Below, piece after piece: positions 15,459 to 24,381 of a stretch of DNA of 44,166 nt. Position numbers and translations under genes: made by a program. The notes beneath the pieces are model-generated. The model ran no database searches. It was given only the letters and a program-made list of their open reading frames with translations, and was not told where the DNA came from. This stretch comes from Deltaproteobacteria bacterium (GTDB lineage: Bacteria; Desulfobacterota; Desulfobacteria; Desulfobacterales; B30-G6). Position 1 is the first letter of the stretch; every line of letters starts with the position of its first letter. The stretch spans positions 1-44,166 of the forward strand of contig JAJDNW010000092.1 in NCBI GenBank assembly GCA_022340465.1, given 5' to 3'.

Positions 15459-17358
15459 GATCTGACGACTGGTTTCTGACTCCCGGCCTCCTGCCGGCGG
15501 CCTTGAGGGCCACCATCAGCACGGATATGGCCGCCGGTGTCATACCGTCAATTCTGGAAGCCTGCCCCAGGGATGCGGGTTTTATGGCGGTCAACTTTTC
15601 CCTGATTTCGGTCGAAAGGCTGTGAACGGCTCCGTAATCGAACGACCCGGGTATCCTGATCCGCTCCAGATGCTTGAATTTATTGATCTCGTTGATCTGC
15701 CGCCGGATGTATCCCTCGTATTTGATTTCTATCTCCACCTGCCGCGTCACCTTCCGGTCCAGAGGCGTTGCCGGGGGTGCCAGTCGCTCCACCACGTCGT
15801 AATCCAGCTCCGCCCGCTTCAGCAGCTGATCCAGATAGACCCCGTTGGTCAATTTTTTCGTCCCCAGGCCGTTCAGATACCTATGTGCAGGAGCGCCCGG
15901 TTTGATTACGGTCCCCTTTATCCGCTCGATTTCCTCCTCAATCAGGCGTTTGCGATCCTTCACATCCTTCAGGGTGTCGCTGTCGATCAATCCCAGCTCG
16001 TTACCGATCTGCATCAGCCGCAGGTCTGCATTGTCTTCCCGCAGCATCAGGCGGTACTCGGCCCTCGACGTAAACATGCGGTAAGGTTCCCGGGTTCCCT
16101 TGGTGATCAGATCGTCGACCATGACACCCATGTAGGCCTGGGAACGGTCCAGTATAAAAGGAGGGCGCCCCTGAATCCTGCAGGCGGCGTTGATGCCGGC
16201 CCATATCCCCTGGGCCGCGGCCTCCTCGTATCCGGATGTGCCGTTGATCTGGCCGGCCATGTAAAGACCTGCAACCAGACGGGTTTCCAGGGTTGGCTCC
16301 AGGTGTACGGGGTTGATGTAATCGTATTCGATCGCGTATGCCGGGCGCATGATTTCAGCCGACTCGAGACCCTTCACCGACCGGACAAACTGCAGCTGAA
16401 TCTCCATGGGAAGGCTGTTGCCCAGACCGCTGGCGTAGATTTCATCCGTATTCAGCCCTTCCGGCTCCAGAATGATCTGGTGGGAGGATTTGTCCGGAAA
16501 CCGCACGACCTTGTCCTCGAACGAGGGGCAGTAGCGCGCGGAAACCCCTTTGATAACACCGCCGTACAGGGCGGAGCGCTCCAGGTTTTCTCCGACGATG
16601 CGGTGGGCTTCGGGGTTGGTCCGCCCAATATAGCTCGGCAGCTGGGGCAGGGTGATCCCGTCCGAAAAAAATGAAAACGGACGCGGGTCGAGCTCTTCCT
16701 GCTGCTTTTCGAACCGGCTGAAATCGATGGATCCCCTGTGCAGCCTGGGTGGCGTACCCGTCTTCATCCTGCCCAAGGTGAAGCCCAGCTGCCGCAGGTG
16801 CGCGGGAAGCCCGTACGATGCAAACTCGCCCGCACGCCCGGCCTGTATGGACGTAAAGCCGATGTGCACCAGACCGCTTAAAAAGGTGCCGGTCGCCAAT
16901 ATCACGGCCGGCGCCCTGTAGCCGAACCCGGTTTGGTCCTGAATACCGGCCACGGCGTCGTTCTCGACCACCAACCGCTCGACCAGGCATTGCTTCAGGT
17001 CCAGGCCGGCCTGCCCTTCGAGAACCGCCTTCATGGCCGTGTGGTAACGCAGCTTGTCGTTCTGCGCCCGCGAAGAGTGCACCGCGGGGCCCTTTTTGGT
17101 GTTGAGCGTCCGGTACTGGATGGCGGACTTGTCGGTAATCTTGGCCATTTCGCCGCCCAGGGCGTCGACTTCCTTTACCAACTGGCCCTTGGCCATTCCA
17201 CCGATGGAAGGGCTGCACGGCATGGCCGCGACCTTGTCCAGATCGATGGCCGTGAGCAATACCGTGCAGCCCATCCGGGCGGCGGCAAGCGCCGCCTCGC
17301 AGCCCGCATGCCCGGCGCCAACGACGATCACATCGTAGTGTTTATCATACTCAGCCAT
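15451..17358 (-). CDS. mnmG: tRNA uridine-5-carboxymethylaminomethyl modification enzyme MnmG (GidA)
   Basis: A 635-residue FAD enzyme that, with MnmE, installs the cmnm5 group on U34 of several tRNAs. Signatures are [21 protein letters not shown] (N-terminal FAD loop), [68 protein letters not shown] and a C-terminal helical region ending near [14 protein letters not shown]. Length is normal. The ATG at 17358 is preferred because the next residues ([15 protein letters not shown]) match the usual start and GGAGCG lies upstream. No mnmE, rsmG or parAB neighbours are present. Confidence 0.97.
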   Translation of the reverse strand: MAEYDKHYDVIVVGAGHAGCEAALAAARMGCTVLLTAIDLDKVAAMPCSPSIGGMAKGQLVKEVDALGGEMAKITDKSAIQYRTLNTKKGPAVHSSRAQNDKLRYHTAMKAVLEGQAGLDLKQCLVERLVVENDAVAGIQDQTGFGYRAPAVILATGTFLSGLVHIGFTSIQAGRAGEFASYGLPAHLRQLGFTLGRMKTGTPPRLHRGSIDFSRFEKQQEELDPRPFSFFSDGITLPQLPSYIGRTNPEAHRIVGENLERSALYGGVIKGVSARYCPSFEDKVVRFPDKSSHQIILEPEGLNTDEIYASGLGNSLPMEIQLQFVRSVKGLESAEIMRPAYAIEYDYINPVHLEPTLETRLVAGLYMAGQINGTSGYEEAAAQGIWAGINAACRIQGRPPFILDRSQAYMGVMVDDLITKGTREPYRMFTSRAEYRLMLREDNADLRLMQIGNELGLIDSDTLKDVKDRKRLIEEEIERIKGTVIKPGAPAHRYLNGLGTKKLTNGVYLDQLLKRAELDYDVVERLAPPATPLDRKVTRQVEIEIKYEGYIRRQINEINKFKHLERIRIPGSFDYGAVHSLSTEIREKLTAIKPASLGQASRIDGMTPAAISVLMVALKAAGRRPGVRNQSSDLS

Positions 17359-17494
17359 TTTGCCACGCTCCGTTACGTCCAATGCAACCTCCCGCCTTTC
17401 CCTCAACGCTGAGGTTTATCGAGCATCCGGTATTATAATGCCGTCATCCCCGTGTGTACAAGTCGAAATATCGCCAGTATCCGCTAATCACGTT

Positions 17495-17520
17495 TTGGCA
17501 GGGATAAATCCCTGCGCTAC
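17495..17520. repeat. REP-like palindrome
   Basis: GCAGGGATAAATCCCTGC (17498-17515) is a perfect 8-bp inverted repeat with an AA centre, flanked by GCTACC. It lies in the 400-bp divergent gap 17359-17760 between mnmG and the radical SAM gene. I see nothing else definite in that gap. It resembles dispersed intergenic palindromes, but only one copy is in this window. Confidence 0.45.
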
Positions 17521-17760
17521 CAACAGGATCGAAAACATGATCGTTAAAAGTCGGATATTGGACCATTTTAAATTGTTTCATATCCTGGTATTCGATATTA
17601 GGATTTCCATGAATAGCGGTTGCCATGTTATTCGGCTACCTTTCTGCTTCGGAAAAAAATTCCTTGTGCTGGACATCGGTTGTATCGGAACCTATATATG
17701 ACAACTGGTATTGATGTAACCCTAAAACCGGCCGCACGCCATAACCGTTTCCATTGTAAA

Positions 17761-18687
17761 ATGAGTATTCCCCAAAGAAGATACACCGACCTCAACACCT
17801 ACTTCAGGAGCCGCTTCGGCTGCAGGGTGCAAAAAATTGCGGTGGACGCCGGGCTGACCTGCCCGAACCGCGATGGAACCCTAGCAACCGGCGGCTGCAT
17901 ATACTGCAACGGCAGTGGTTCGGGCACCGGTTTGCTGAAAAAGGGTCTGAGCATCCCGGAACAGATCGAGAGGGGCAAAAAGTATCTGTCGAAGAGATAC
18001 AAGGCCGACAAATTCATGGTCTATCTACAATCCTTTACCAACACCTACGCCCCCCTGCCCGTGCTGGAAAAAATCTATGCCGAGGCCCTGGCCTCGCCGG
18101 ACGTTGTCGGGATGTCCGTGGGCACCCGGCCGGACTGCGTGGACGGTCCGGTGCTCGACCTGCTGCAGCACTACACCGCGAGCCACCTCATCTGGATCGA
18201 ATACGGACTCCAGTCGGCCCACGATGAAACCCTGGCCCTGATCAACCGGGGGCACGACGTGGCGGCCTTTTCACGGGCCCTTTGCAAAACAGCAAACAGG
18301 GGTATCAAGATTTGCGCCCACGTCATTATCGGCCTCCCCGGCGAAAAAAGGCGCCACGTTCTGGAAACGGCGGACTTTCTGGCACAGGCTGGCATAGACG
18401 GTGTGAAACTGCATCTTTTGTACGTGGTCAAGGGGACGGCGCTCGAGACCCTTTACCGAAACGGCAGTTATCGGTGCCTGGAACAGGATGCCTACGTGGA
18501 CCTCGTGTGCGATTTTCTGGAACGCATCCCCGAAAATGTGGTGATCCAGCGGCTGACCGGCGACCCGCACCCCCACGAACTGGCCGCGCCGCAGTGGTCG
18601 CTGGAGCGCAACGAAACCTTTACCCGCATCAACCGGGAACTGGAAAGAAGGGAGACCCGGCAGGGGAGGTTGTGCCCGCCCGCGTGA
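17761..18687 (+). CDS. Radical SAM protein, YhcC/TIGR01212 family
   Basis: A 308-residue protein starting YTDLNTYFRSRFGCRVQKI, the family's usual opening. It has the atypical radical SAM cluster C-PNRDGT...GG-C-IY-C in place of CX3CX2C. Further family features are KFMVYLQSFTNTYAPL, GTRPDCVDGPVLDLL, IEYGLQSAHDETL and HVIIGLPGEKR. The reaction of this family is not well established. The ATG at 17761 is chosen by homology; the ribosome binding site is weak, and in-frame starts at 17698 and 17620 would add sequence that does not look conserved. Confidence 0.9.
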   Translation: MSIPQRRYTDLNTYFRSRFGCRVQKIAVDAGLTCPNRDGTLATGGCIYCNGSGSGTGLLKKGLSIPEQIERGKKYLSKRYKADKFMVYLQSFTNTYAPLPVLEKIYAEALASPDVVGMSVGTRPDCVDGPVLDLLQHYTASHLIWIEYGLQSAHDETLALINRGHDVAAFSRALCKTANRGIKICAHVIIGLPGEKRRHVLETADFLAQAGIDGVKLHLLYVVKGTALETLYRNGSYRCLEQDAYVDLVCDFLERIPENVVIQRLTGDPHPHELAAPQWSLERNETFTRINRELERRETRQGRLCPPA

Positions 18688-18779
18688 GACGAGCGGAAGG
18701 TAAAAATGTCTGAAGGTGCGAACGTAAGAAGGTTTGCCGGTAGACCTGTGATCGGCAGTCGGAGAGAAATGTACGGATG

Positions 18780-18807
18780 AACATCCAACATTGAACATCG
18801 AACGGTT
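18780..18807. repeat. Degenerate heptamer tandem array (AACATCG type)
   Basis: Units AACATCC, AACATTG, AACATCG, AACGGTT at period 7, in the gap between the radical SAM gene and the SH3/AMIN gene. Same unit family as 15424-15458 (opposite orientation) and 40966-41000. Confidence 0.7.
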
Positions 18808-18860
18808 GGCTATTTGCTTTTGCCTGATTGCCCAAAAAACCTCAATACCGTCCACCTTGT

Positions 18861-18907
18861 AGCGCCCCCCCGGGGCGCTTGACAAAACAGCCCCACTGCA
18901 ATAGGCT
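18861..18907 (+). promoter_or_regulatory. GC-rich hairpin followed by putative sigma-70 promoter
   Basis: AGCGCCCC (18861-18868) pairs with GGGGCGCT (18872-18879). The last T begins a perfect TTGACA (18879-18884), and 17 nt later TAGGCT (18902-18907) is a weak -10. It would drive the SH3/AMIN gene at 18982. Confidence 0.35.
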
Positions 18908-18981
18908 GTCATTACTTAAACCTAAGTTCAATTTAGGTCAAAGAAAGCCTTGCAACCACACGGCGGCGGAACCGGGGGCAT

Positions 18982-19668
18982 ATGACATATCAGCTTTCTC
19001 CGATCTTACGTTTCAAAACCGCAGTTCGATTTTTTCTCTGCCTGGCAATGGCCGTCATCCTCGCACCGGTATCCCCGTTCAATCCCCGTGATGCCGGAGC
19101 CGTGGAAGAAACCCTTTACGTGAAAGTCCTGGTGGCCCGCGTGCGCCAGGCACCCACCACGGAAGCCCCTATTCTCTTCCGGGCCAGGCGGGGCGACCCC
19201 GTGGTCGTAGAAAAAAAGCGCAATGAGTGGTATTATATCCGCTACCCCGACGGTAGAACCGGCTGGGCTCACCGGGATCTGTTCGCCGCCCCGTCCGATG
19301 AAGGCCGCCGATCCGCAGAAAAAAGCCATTTTATCAAAACCATCACCTCGAAAATCGTCTCTGAAAACAGAGAAACCGTGGCCTTCGAACTGAACGGCTT
19401 TTACCCCCCGGAAACGTTTGTGCTGAAGGGGGAACGGCCGCGGGTCGTCTGTGATTTTCTGAACACCCGCATAGACGACAATATCGGCGACCGGATCGAA
19501 TCAGAAGGAAGCCTCATCAAAGGCATCCGTGTCGCGCCCTACGGTGGTGTTGCCGCCCGCGTGAGAATCGTCCTGGATTTGAGCCGCGACCGGCACTACG
19601 AGATCGATCAGACCTTTTATAAAAAAGAAAACATCTACCTCGTCACCGTGAGCACCGCGGTACCGTAA
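18982..19668 (+). CDS. Secreted SH3b + AMIN domain protein
   Basis: A 228-residue envelope protein. Residues 1-41 look like a signal peptide with a basic N region and hydrophobic core FFLCLAMAVILAPV, with a possible cut after DAGA. A bacterial SH3 domain follows (about 45-100, VLVARVRQAPTTEAPILFRARRGD...NEWYYIRYPDGRTGWAHRDL). An AMIN-like beta domain (about 118-226, FELNGFYPPETFVLKG...RVVCDFLN...RVRIVLDLS) comes next. Both domains bind peptidoglycan or target proteins to septal and envelope machinery. No catalytic amidase domain is present, so it is probably an adaptor. It is followed by a 100-nt gap to the signalling operon and may not be co-transcribed. Confidence 0.87.
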   Translation: MTYQLSPILRFKTAVRFFLCLAMAVILAPVSPFNPRDAGAVEETLYVKVLVARVRQAPTTEAPILFRARRGDPVVVEKKRNEWYYIRYPDGRTGWAHRDLFAAPSDEGRRSAEKSHFIKTITSKIVSENRETVAFELNGFYPPETFVLKGERPRVVCDFLNTRIDDNIGDRIESEGSLIKGIRVAPYGGVAARVRIVLDLSRDRHYEIDQTFYKKENIYLVTVSTAVP

Positions 19669-19770
19669 AACGCACCGCACCGCGCCGATGCACAGGGGAT
19701 GCCGCGCGGTCATCGCGGGTTTGAGAGACGGCCCGCGATTTAACCCCAACGCTGCAGGATCGAGCCGGGT

Positions 19771-20943
19771 GTGAACAGCATGCTTGCGAAACAGACCCTC
19801 CCTACGCATTCCTGGCACATCGTCCTGATCGACGATGAACGGGATATCCGCGACGTCGTATCCATCTCGCTGAAGGACAGCGGATACCATGTGGAGGTGG
19901 CTGCCGACGGGCAGGCAGGGCTGGACCTGTGCCTCGAAAAAAAGCCCCAGATCGTCATCACCGACATTCGCATGCCGGGTGTCGACGGCATCCAGGTCCT
20001 GACGGCGCTGAAAAAATCCGATCCAGACATCGAGGTCATCGTCATCACCGCCTTTGCCGACATGGATCTGGCGGTCAAGGCGTTGCAGCTGGACGCCTCT
20101 GACTTCATCACCAAACCCATTCACGACGAAACCCTGCACCTGGCCCTGCGTCGCGCCCGGGAGCGCTACACCGCCAGGAAGCAGGCCAGGGACTACACCG
20201 CTCTGCTCGAAAAGGAAAATGCCACCCAGGCCCAAATCCTGCACCAGGACAAAATGATGTCCCTCGGACGGCTGGCAGCCAGCGTCGTTCATGAAATCAA
20301 CAACCCCCTTTCCGGCATCCTCAATTACAGCCGGCTGATGATCAAGGTATTGGAAAAGGAGGACCTGAACGAAGAACGGCGAAGCCGGTTCCTCCGCTAC
20401 CTCGACCTGGTGGAAAAGGAATCGGACCGCTGCTCCAAGATCGTGTCGGGCCTCTTGGCTTTCTCCCGCAAGTCGCCGCCGTCCTTTGCGCCGGTGAATG
20501 TCGCCGACCTGCTGGAACGCTGCATCGCCCTGAGCCGCCACAGGTTGGCGCTTTCGGGAATCGACTTGACGCGCAGCATTCCGGGCGGCCTTCCCGCCGT
20601 TCGAGGAGATTTCAACCAGCTGCAGCAGTGCGTGATCAATCTGATATTCAACGCCATGGACGCCATGCCCCACGGTGGAAAAATTCACATCGAAAGCCGC
20701 GTCGAAGCACAGGGCGGCATGGTGGTCATCAGCTTTACGGACACGGGGTCCGGTATCTCCCCGAAGGATCTGCCGCACATTTTCGAACCCTTTTACACCA
20801 CCAAAAAAGAGGGCTACGGCGTCGGATTGGGGCTCTCCACGGTTTACGGCATCATGGCCCAGCACCACGGCAGCGTGGCGGTGGAAAGCAAGCCGGGGGA
20901 TGGAACCGTCTTTTTTCTGAAGCTGCCGCCCGCCGCATCGTGA
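19771..20943 (+). CDS. Receiver-histidine kinase hybrid (REC-HisKA-HATPase)
   Basis: A 390-residue soluble protein. The receiver domain (about 15-130) has acidic pair DD in IDDERDI, phosphoacceptor Asp65 in VITDIRMPG and the conserved Lys in ITKPIHD. A coiled linker joins it to a HisKA domain with His174 in SVVHEINNPLSGIL. HATPase motifs are NLIFNAMDA, DTGSGISPKD and GVGLGLSTVYG. A receiver placed before the kinase core means it is likely switched by phosphotransfer from another kinase, or acts as a hub. There is no DNA-binding output. A GTG at 19771 (shown) and an ATG at 19780 are both possible starts. Its likely partners are the three downstream regulators. Confidence 0.88.
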   Translation: MNSMLAKQTLPTHSWHIVLIDDERDIRDVVSISLKDSGYHVEVAADGQAGLDLCLEKKPQIVITDIRMPGVDGIQVLTALKKSDPDIEVIVITAFADMDLAVKALQLDASDFITKPIHDETLHLALRRARERYTARKQARDYTALLEKENATQAQILHQDKMMSLGRLAASVVHEINNPLSGILNYSRLMIKVLEKEDLNEERRSRFLRYLDLVEKESDRCSKIVSGLLAFSRKSPPSFAPVNVADLLERCIALSRHRLALSGIDLTRSIPGGLPAVRGDFNQLQQCVINLIFNAMDAMPHGGKIHIESRVEAQGGMVVISFTDTGSGISPKDLPHIFEPFYTTKKEGYGVGLGLSTVYGIMAQHHGSVAVESKPGDGTVFFLKLPPAAS

Positions 20944-21085
20944 TAAAGGGAGAAATCCGGAGATGGGCCGATGATCGACAGGGAAATAACGCAAAAAGCG
21001 TGTTCAGGTGTTTACAGCCGGTGGTCGAAAAGCCCGCCGCAAACCCTGAACCGAACACCGATTACCTTGTATCTAAAGAACCACT

Positions 21086-22828
21086 ATGAGCGACCGATTC
21101 CAGAACGACGTCATTCTCAGCCAACAGACGCTGGCCCTGCTTGACGAACTCAGTGTGGGGGCCTTTACGGTGGATGTCAACCGCCGGGTCAAGGCCATGA
21201 ACCTGAATGCCCAGGCGCTCATGGGGCTGAAAGAAGTGGATGTCATCGACAAGGACTGCCGCGAAATATTCACGGGTGTCCCCTGCATGGTCGACTGTGT
21301 CCTGCAGAACAAACACAGCGGCGCCGCCGATGAACCGGACGTCGAAATCGTCGATGAAAACGAAGCCAGGATGTTTTTGACCCGCATGGCCATCCCCGTG
21401 TACGATCACAATCACCGCCCGGCCGGCTGTCTGACCATCCTGCAGGATCACTCCCCCATCGCCGATCTCATCGACCGGATCCACTATGAGGAACGCACCT
21501 TAAAGGTAATCCTGGACAATCTCGACGTCGGCATTTTTACGGTAAACCGCGGCGGTCTGATCACCTTCTTCAACAACGAAGCCGAAAAAATATCCGGCTA
21601 TAACCGCCGCCAGGTGCTTGGCAAGCCCTGCTCGACGCTTTTCGGCGGCCAGGTCACCGACGACATGTGCCTTTTCAGGGAGTCCCTGGAAAAGGGATGG
21701 ATGAACAAACCCAGGCAGGGGGAAATTGTCACCCAGGACGGAGAGGCCGTTCCGATCCGCACCAATTACATCGCCCTGAAAAACGAAAAAGGGGCCATCA
21801 TCGGAGGGCTGGCAACCTTTCACGACCTGACCCTGGTCCGTCAACTGGACCAGGCCATGCACGACCGCTACACCTTTCACGACATGATCGGCAAAAGCCA
21901 GGCCATGCAGAAGGTTTTCGAAAAGGTCGAGATTGTCGCCGACGCCGACGCCACCATTCTCATCGAAGGCCCCACCGGAACGGGAAAGGACCTGCTGGCC
22001 AAGGTGATCCATCATGCCAGCCAACGATCTTCCCGTCCGTTTGTCAAGGTCAACTGTGCCGCCATCCCGGCCGACCTCCTGGAATCGGAGCTGTTCGGAT
22101 ACGCCAGGGGCGCCTTCACCGGCGCCGAACGCGACAAACCGGGAAGATTCAACGAAGCCGACGGCGGTACGATTTTCCTGGACGAAATCGGCGACCTGCC
22201 CCTGCCCCTGCAGGCCAAACTCCTGCGGGTACTGGAAGACAAGGAGTTCTACCCCCTGGGAAGCCGGCACACGCAAAAAGTGGATGTACGCATCATCTCC
22301 GCCACCAATCGGGGGCTGGACAAACTCGTGGAAAAAGGCCTGTTCCGGGAAGACCTGTTTTACCGTCTGAACGTTTTCCGGTTCGACCTCCCCGCTCTGG
22401 AAGAACGCATGGTGGACCTGCCGCTTTTGATCCAGCACATTTTGAGAAGACTGTGTGCGGCCCGCGGCACCCCCACGGTGGACATCGCCCGGCCGGCCAT
22501 GGAAATTCTGTTGAACCGCGATTACCCGGGCAACGTTCGCGAGTTGGAAAACATTCTGGAACATGCCCTGATCGTCAGCCGGGAAAGCGAAATACTGCCC
22601 CGGCATCTGCCGGATTACATTTGTCGCCCCCAAAAGCCGGCCGGTAATCACGACCATCGAAGCGCTCCCCGTTTCGATGCCCTTCAACAGGAGGAGCGGC
22701 ACAAAATAATCGAGGCGCTGGCACGGCACAACGGAAACCGCACACGAGCCGCCGGGGCCCTCGGGATTGACCGCTCCACGTTATGGCGCAAGATGAATCG
22801 ATATAAAATTTCGAAAAATTCATCATGA
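21086..22828 (+). CDS. Sigma-54-dependent enhancer-binding protein, PAS-PAS-AAA+-Fis
   Basis: A 580-residue regulator. Two PAS domains (about 14-125 and 140-255) precede the AAA+ core. Walker A is GPTGTGKD, the sigma-54 contact loop GAFTGA is intact (342-347), Walker B is GGTIFLDEIGDLP, and arginine-finger and sensor regions such as FREDLFYRLNV are present. The C-terminal Fis-type helix-turn-helix is RTRAAGALGIDRSTLWRKM. There is no receiver, so control is through PAS ligand or redox sensing. CVPCM...C-type cysteines near residues 72-79 could bind metal or sense redox. Its stop overlaps the next gene's start (ATGA). It is a candidate activator of the sigma-54 promoter at 27818. Confidence 0.93.
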   Translation: MSDRFQNDVILSQQTLALLDELSVGAFTVDVNRRVKAMNLNAQALMGLKEVDVIDKDCREIFTGVPCMVDCVLQNKHSGAADEPDVEIVDENEARMFLTRMAIPVYDHNHRPAGCLTILQDHSPIADLIDRIHYEERTLKVILDNLDVGIFTVNRGGLITFFNNEAEKISGYNRRQVLGKPCSTLFGGQVTDDMCLFRESLEKGWMNKPRQGEIVTQDGEAVPIRTNYIALKNEKGAIIGGLATFHDLTLVRQLDQAMHDRYTFHDMIGKSQAMQKVFEKVEIVADADATILIEGPTGTGKDLLAKVIHHASQRSSRPFVKVNCAAIPADLLESELFGYARGAFTGAERDKPGRFNEADGGTIFLDEIGDLPLPLQAKLLRVLEDKEFYPLGSRHTQKVDVRIISATNRGLDKLVEKGLFREDLFYRLNVFRFDLPALEERMVDLPLLIQHILRRLCAARGTPTVDIARPAMEILLNRDYPGNVRELENILEHALIVSRESEILPRHLPDYICRPQKPAGNHDHRSAPRFDALQQEERHKIIEALARHNGNRTRAAGALGIDRSTLWRKMNRYKISKNSS

Positions 22829-24381
22829 CAACCAATCACCCCCCAAACAACAAGCAGCTGAACAAGCTCCCGCTCAACATCGCCATTGTCGGCGGCGGAA
22901 GGGCCTGTAAATTTTTTCTGGATCTTCTGCGTACGGACTATTTCGCATACCTTAGCATCAACGTCCTTGGCGTCTGCGACATCGATCCGGAAGCATCGGG
23001 TCTTCAGAGGGCCAGGGAAATGGGTATCTTCACTACCGACAATTTCAAAGACTTGTTCGAGTTCGAACACCTGGACAGCATTCTGGAACTGACCAACAGC
23101 AGGGATGTCCTTCTGGAACTCGTTAAACTGAGGCCAAAAGGCGTCGGGGTCGTGGAGCACAACACCGGTCGTTTTTTCCGCTCCTTCTATGAATTAAACC
23201 AGCGTCTGCAGTCAGCGGAGCATCAGGCCAATGTTGAAAAACTGTTCTCCAACTTCATGGTCCAGCAAAGCACGGCCGCCATCGTCGTTATCAACACGGA
23301 TTTCACCATTCACGACGTAAACGAGGTCTATCTGAAGGTCGTCGGCAAGAAGAAAGAGGCCGTCCTCGGTACTCGCTGCCACGAGGCCTTCTACGGCCTG
23401 AGCGCCCCGTGTTCCAGCAGCAACTTCCAGATGCGATGCCCCATGCTGGAAACCATGCAGACCGGCAAATCCGCCCATGTCATTCATGAATTCCCGGGAA
23501 TAATGAACCAGAAATCCTATGGCAATATCGTCACCTATCCCTTTAAGAACGAAAACGGCGACGTCTTCCGGGTGATGGAACTGATCAGGGATATCACCGA
23601 GGAAATATCGTTGAAGTGGGAGAAGCGCGCCGAAGAACTCAGGGCCGATCTGAATAAAATGATCCAGGAAGACCGCATGATTTCACTGGGCAAGCTTGCC
23701 GCCAGTTGTGTGCACGAAATCAACAATCCCATTCAGGGTCTGCTCACATTTTCGGACCTGATGCAGAATATTCTCTCTGAAGAAACCCTTACGCCGGGCG
23801 ACACCGAAAATTTCAAGAAGTTCCTGACAATGATGTCCAGCGAACTCGAGAGGTGCGGCCACATTGTGTCCGGCCTGCTGTCTTTTTCCCGCCAGATACC
23901 GCTGGAATATAAAAAGCTGGACCTGAACGAGATTATGGATGCCGTTCTGCGTTTGAGCCGTCATAAAATGGAACTCCAAAACATCGAGTTGATCACACAA
24001 CTGCAACCCGGCGTCATCGCGATTCACGGCGACGCCAACAGGCTGCAGCAGGTGTTGCTCAACCTGATATTCAACGCCATCGAAGCCATGCCAGACGGCG
24101 GGCAGCTGAAAATAGTCTCGGAGATGGCTCCATCCGAAAATCAGGTGGAAATCAAGATTGCCGATAACGGTACCGGCATACCGGAAAAACAGGTCAGCCA
24201 CATTTTCGATCCTTTTTTTACCACCAAAAAGGAGGGCGAAGGCACCGGGCTCGGCCTGTCCATCGTTTACGGCGTTGTGCGCAATCATGGCGGCAAGGTC
24301 AGCGTGCAAAGCAAAGAAGGAGAGGGCACGGTGTTCACGCTCGTGTTTCCTGTGATTGAACAAGAGGGAGGATCGCTGTGA
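22825..24381 (+). CDS. Histidine kinase with N-terminal Rossmann-like domain and PAS
   Basis: A 518-residue soluble kinase. Residues 17-130 look like a dinucleotide-binding Rossmann fold: LNIAIVGGGRACKFFLDLL with a GGG loop at 23-25, then LGVCDIDPEASGLQRA with an acidic residue after the second strand, and LLELVKLRPKGVGVVEHN. A PAS domain follows (about 145-255, IVVINTDFTIHDVNEVYLKVVG) with a Cys-rich insert RCHEAFYGLSAPCSSSNF. HisKA has His297 in SCVHEINNPIQGLL, and HATPase has NLIFNAIEA, DNGTGIP and [11 protein letters not shown]. The Rossmann part resembles Gfo/Idh-type or homoserine-dehydrogenase-type N domains but has no catalytic half, so it may sense NAD(P)(H). It overlaps both neighbours by 4 nt, and the NtrC-type protein downstream is its likely partner. 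Confidence 0.92.
   Translation: MTTNHPPNNKQLNKLPLNIAIVGGGRACKFFLDLLRTDYFAYLSINVLGVCDIDPEASGLQRAREMGIFTTDNFKDLFEFEHLDSILELTNSRDVLLELVKLRPKGVGVVEHNTGRFFRSFYELNQRLQSAEHQANVEKLFSNFMVQQSTAAIVVINTDFTIHDVNEVYLKVVGKKKEAVLGTRCHEAFYGLSAPCSSSNFQMRCPMLETMQTGKSAHVIHEFPGIMNQKSYGNIVTYPFKNENGDVFRVMELIRDITEEISLKWEKRAEELRADLNKMIQEDRMISLGKLAASCVHEINNPIQGLLTFSDLMQNILSEETLTPGDTENFKKFLTMMSSELERCGHIVSGLLSFSRQIPLEYKKLDLNEIMDAVLRLSRHKMELQNIELITQLQPGVIAIHGDANRLQQVLLNLIFNAIEAMPDGGQLKIVSEMAPSENQVEIKIADNGTGIPEKQVSHIFDPFFTTKKEGEGTGLGLSIVYGVVRNHGGKVSVQSKEGEGTVFTLVFPVIEQEGGSL

Noticed and set aside
19501-20994. A 497-codon minus-strand frame opposite the SH3/AMIN and receiver-kinase genes
   Set aside because: It spans two real plus-strand genes with clear motifs, and its translation is low-information and without family features.
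21500-22729. A 409-codon minus-strand frame opposite the PAS-AAA+-Fis activator
   Set aside because: The sense strand encodes all sigma-54 activator motifs without interruption. The antisense product has no domain.
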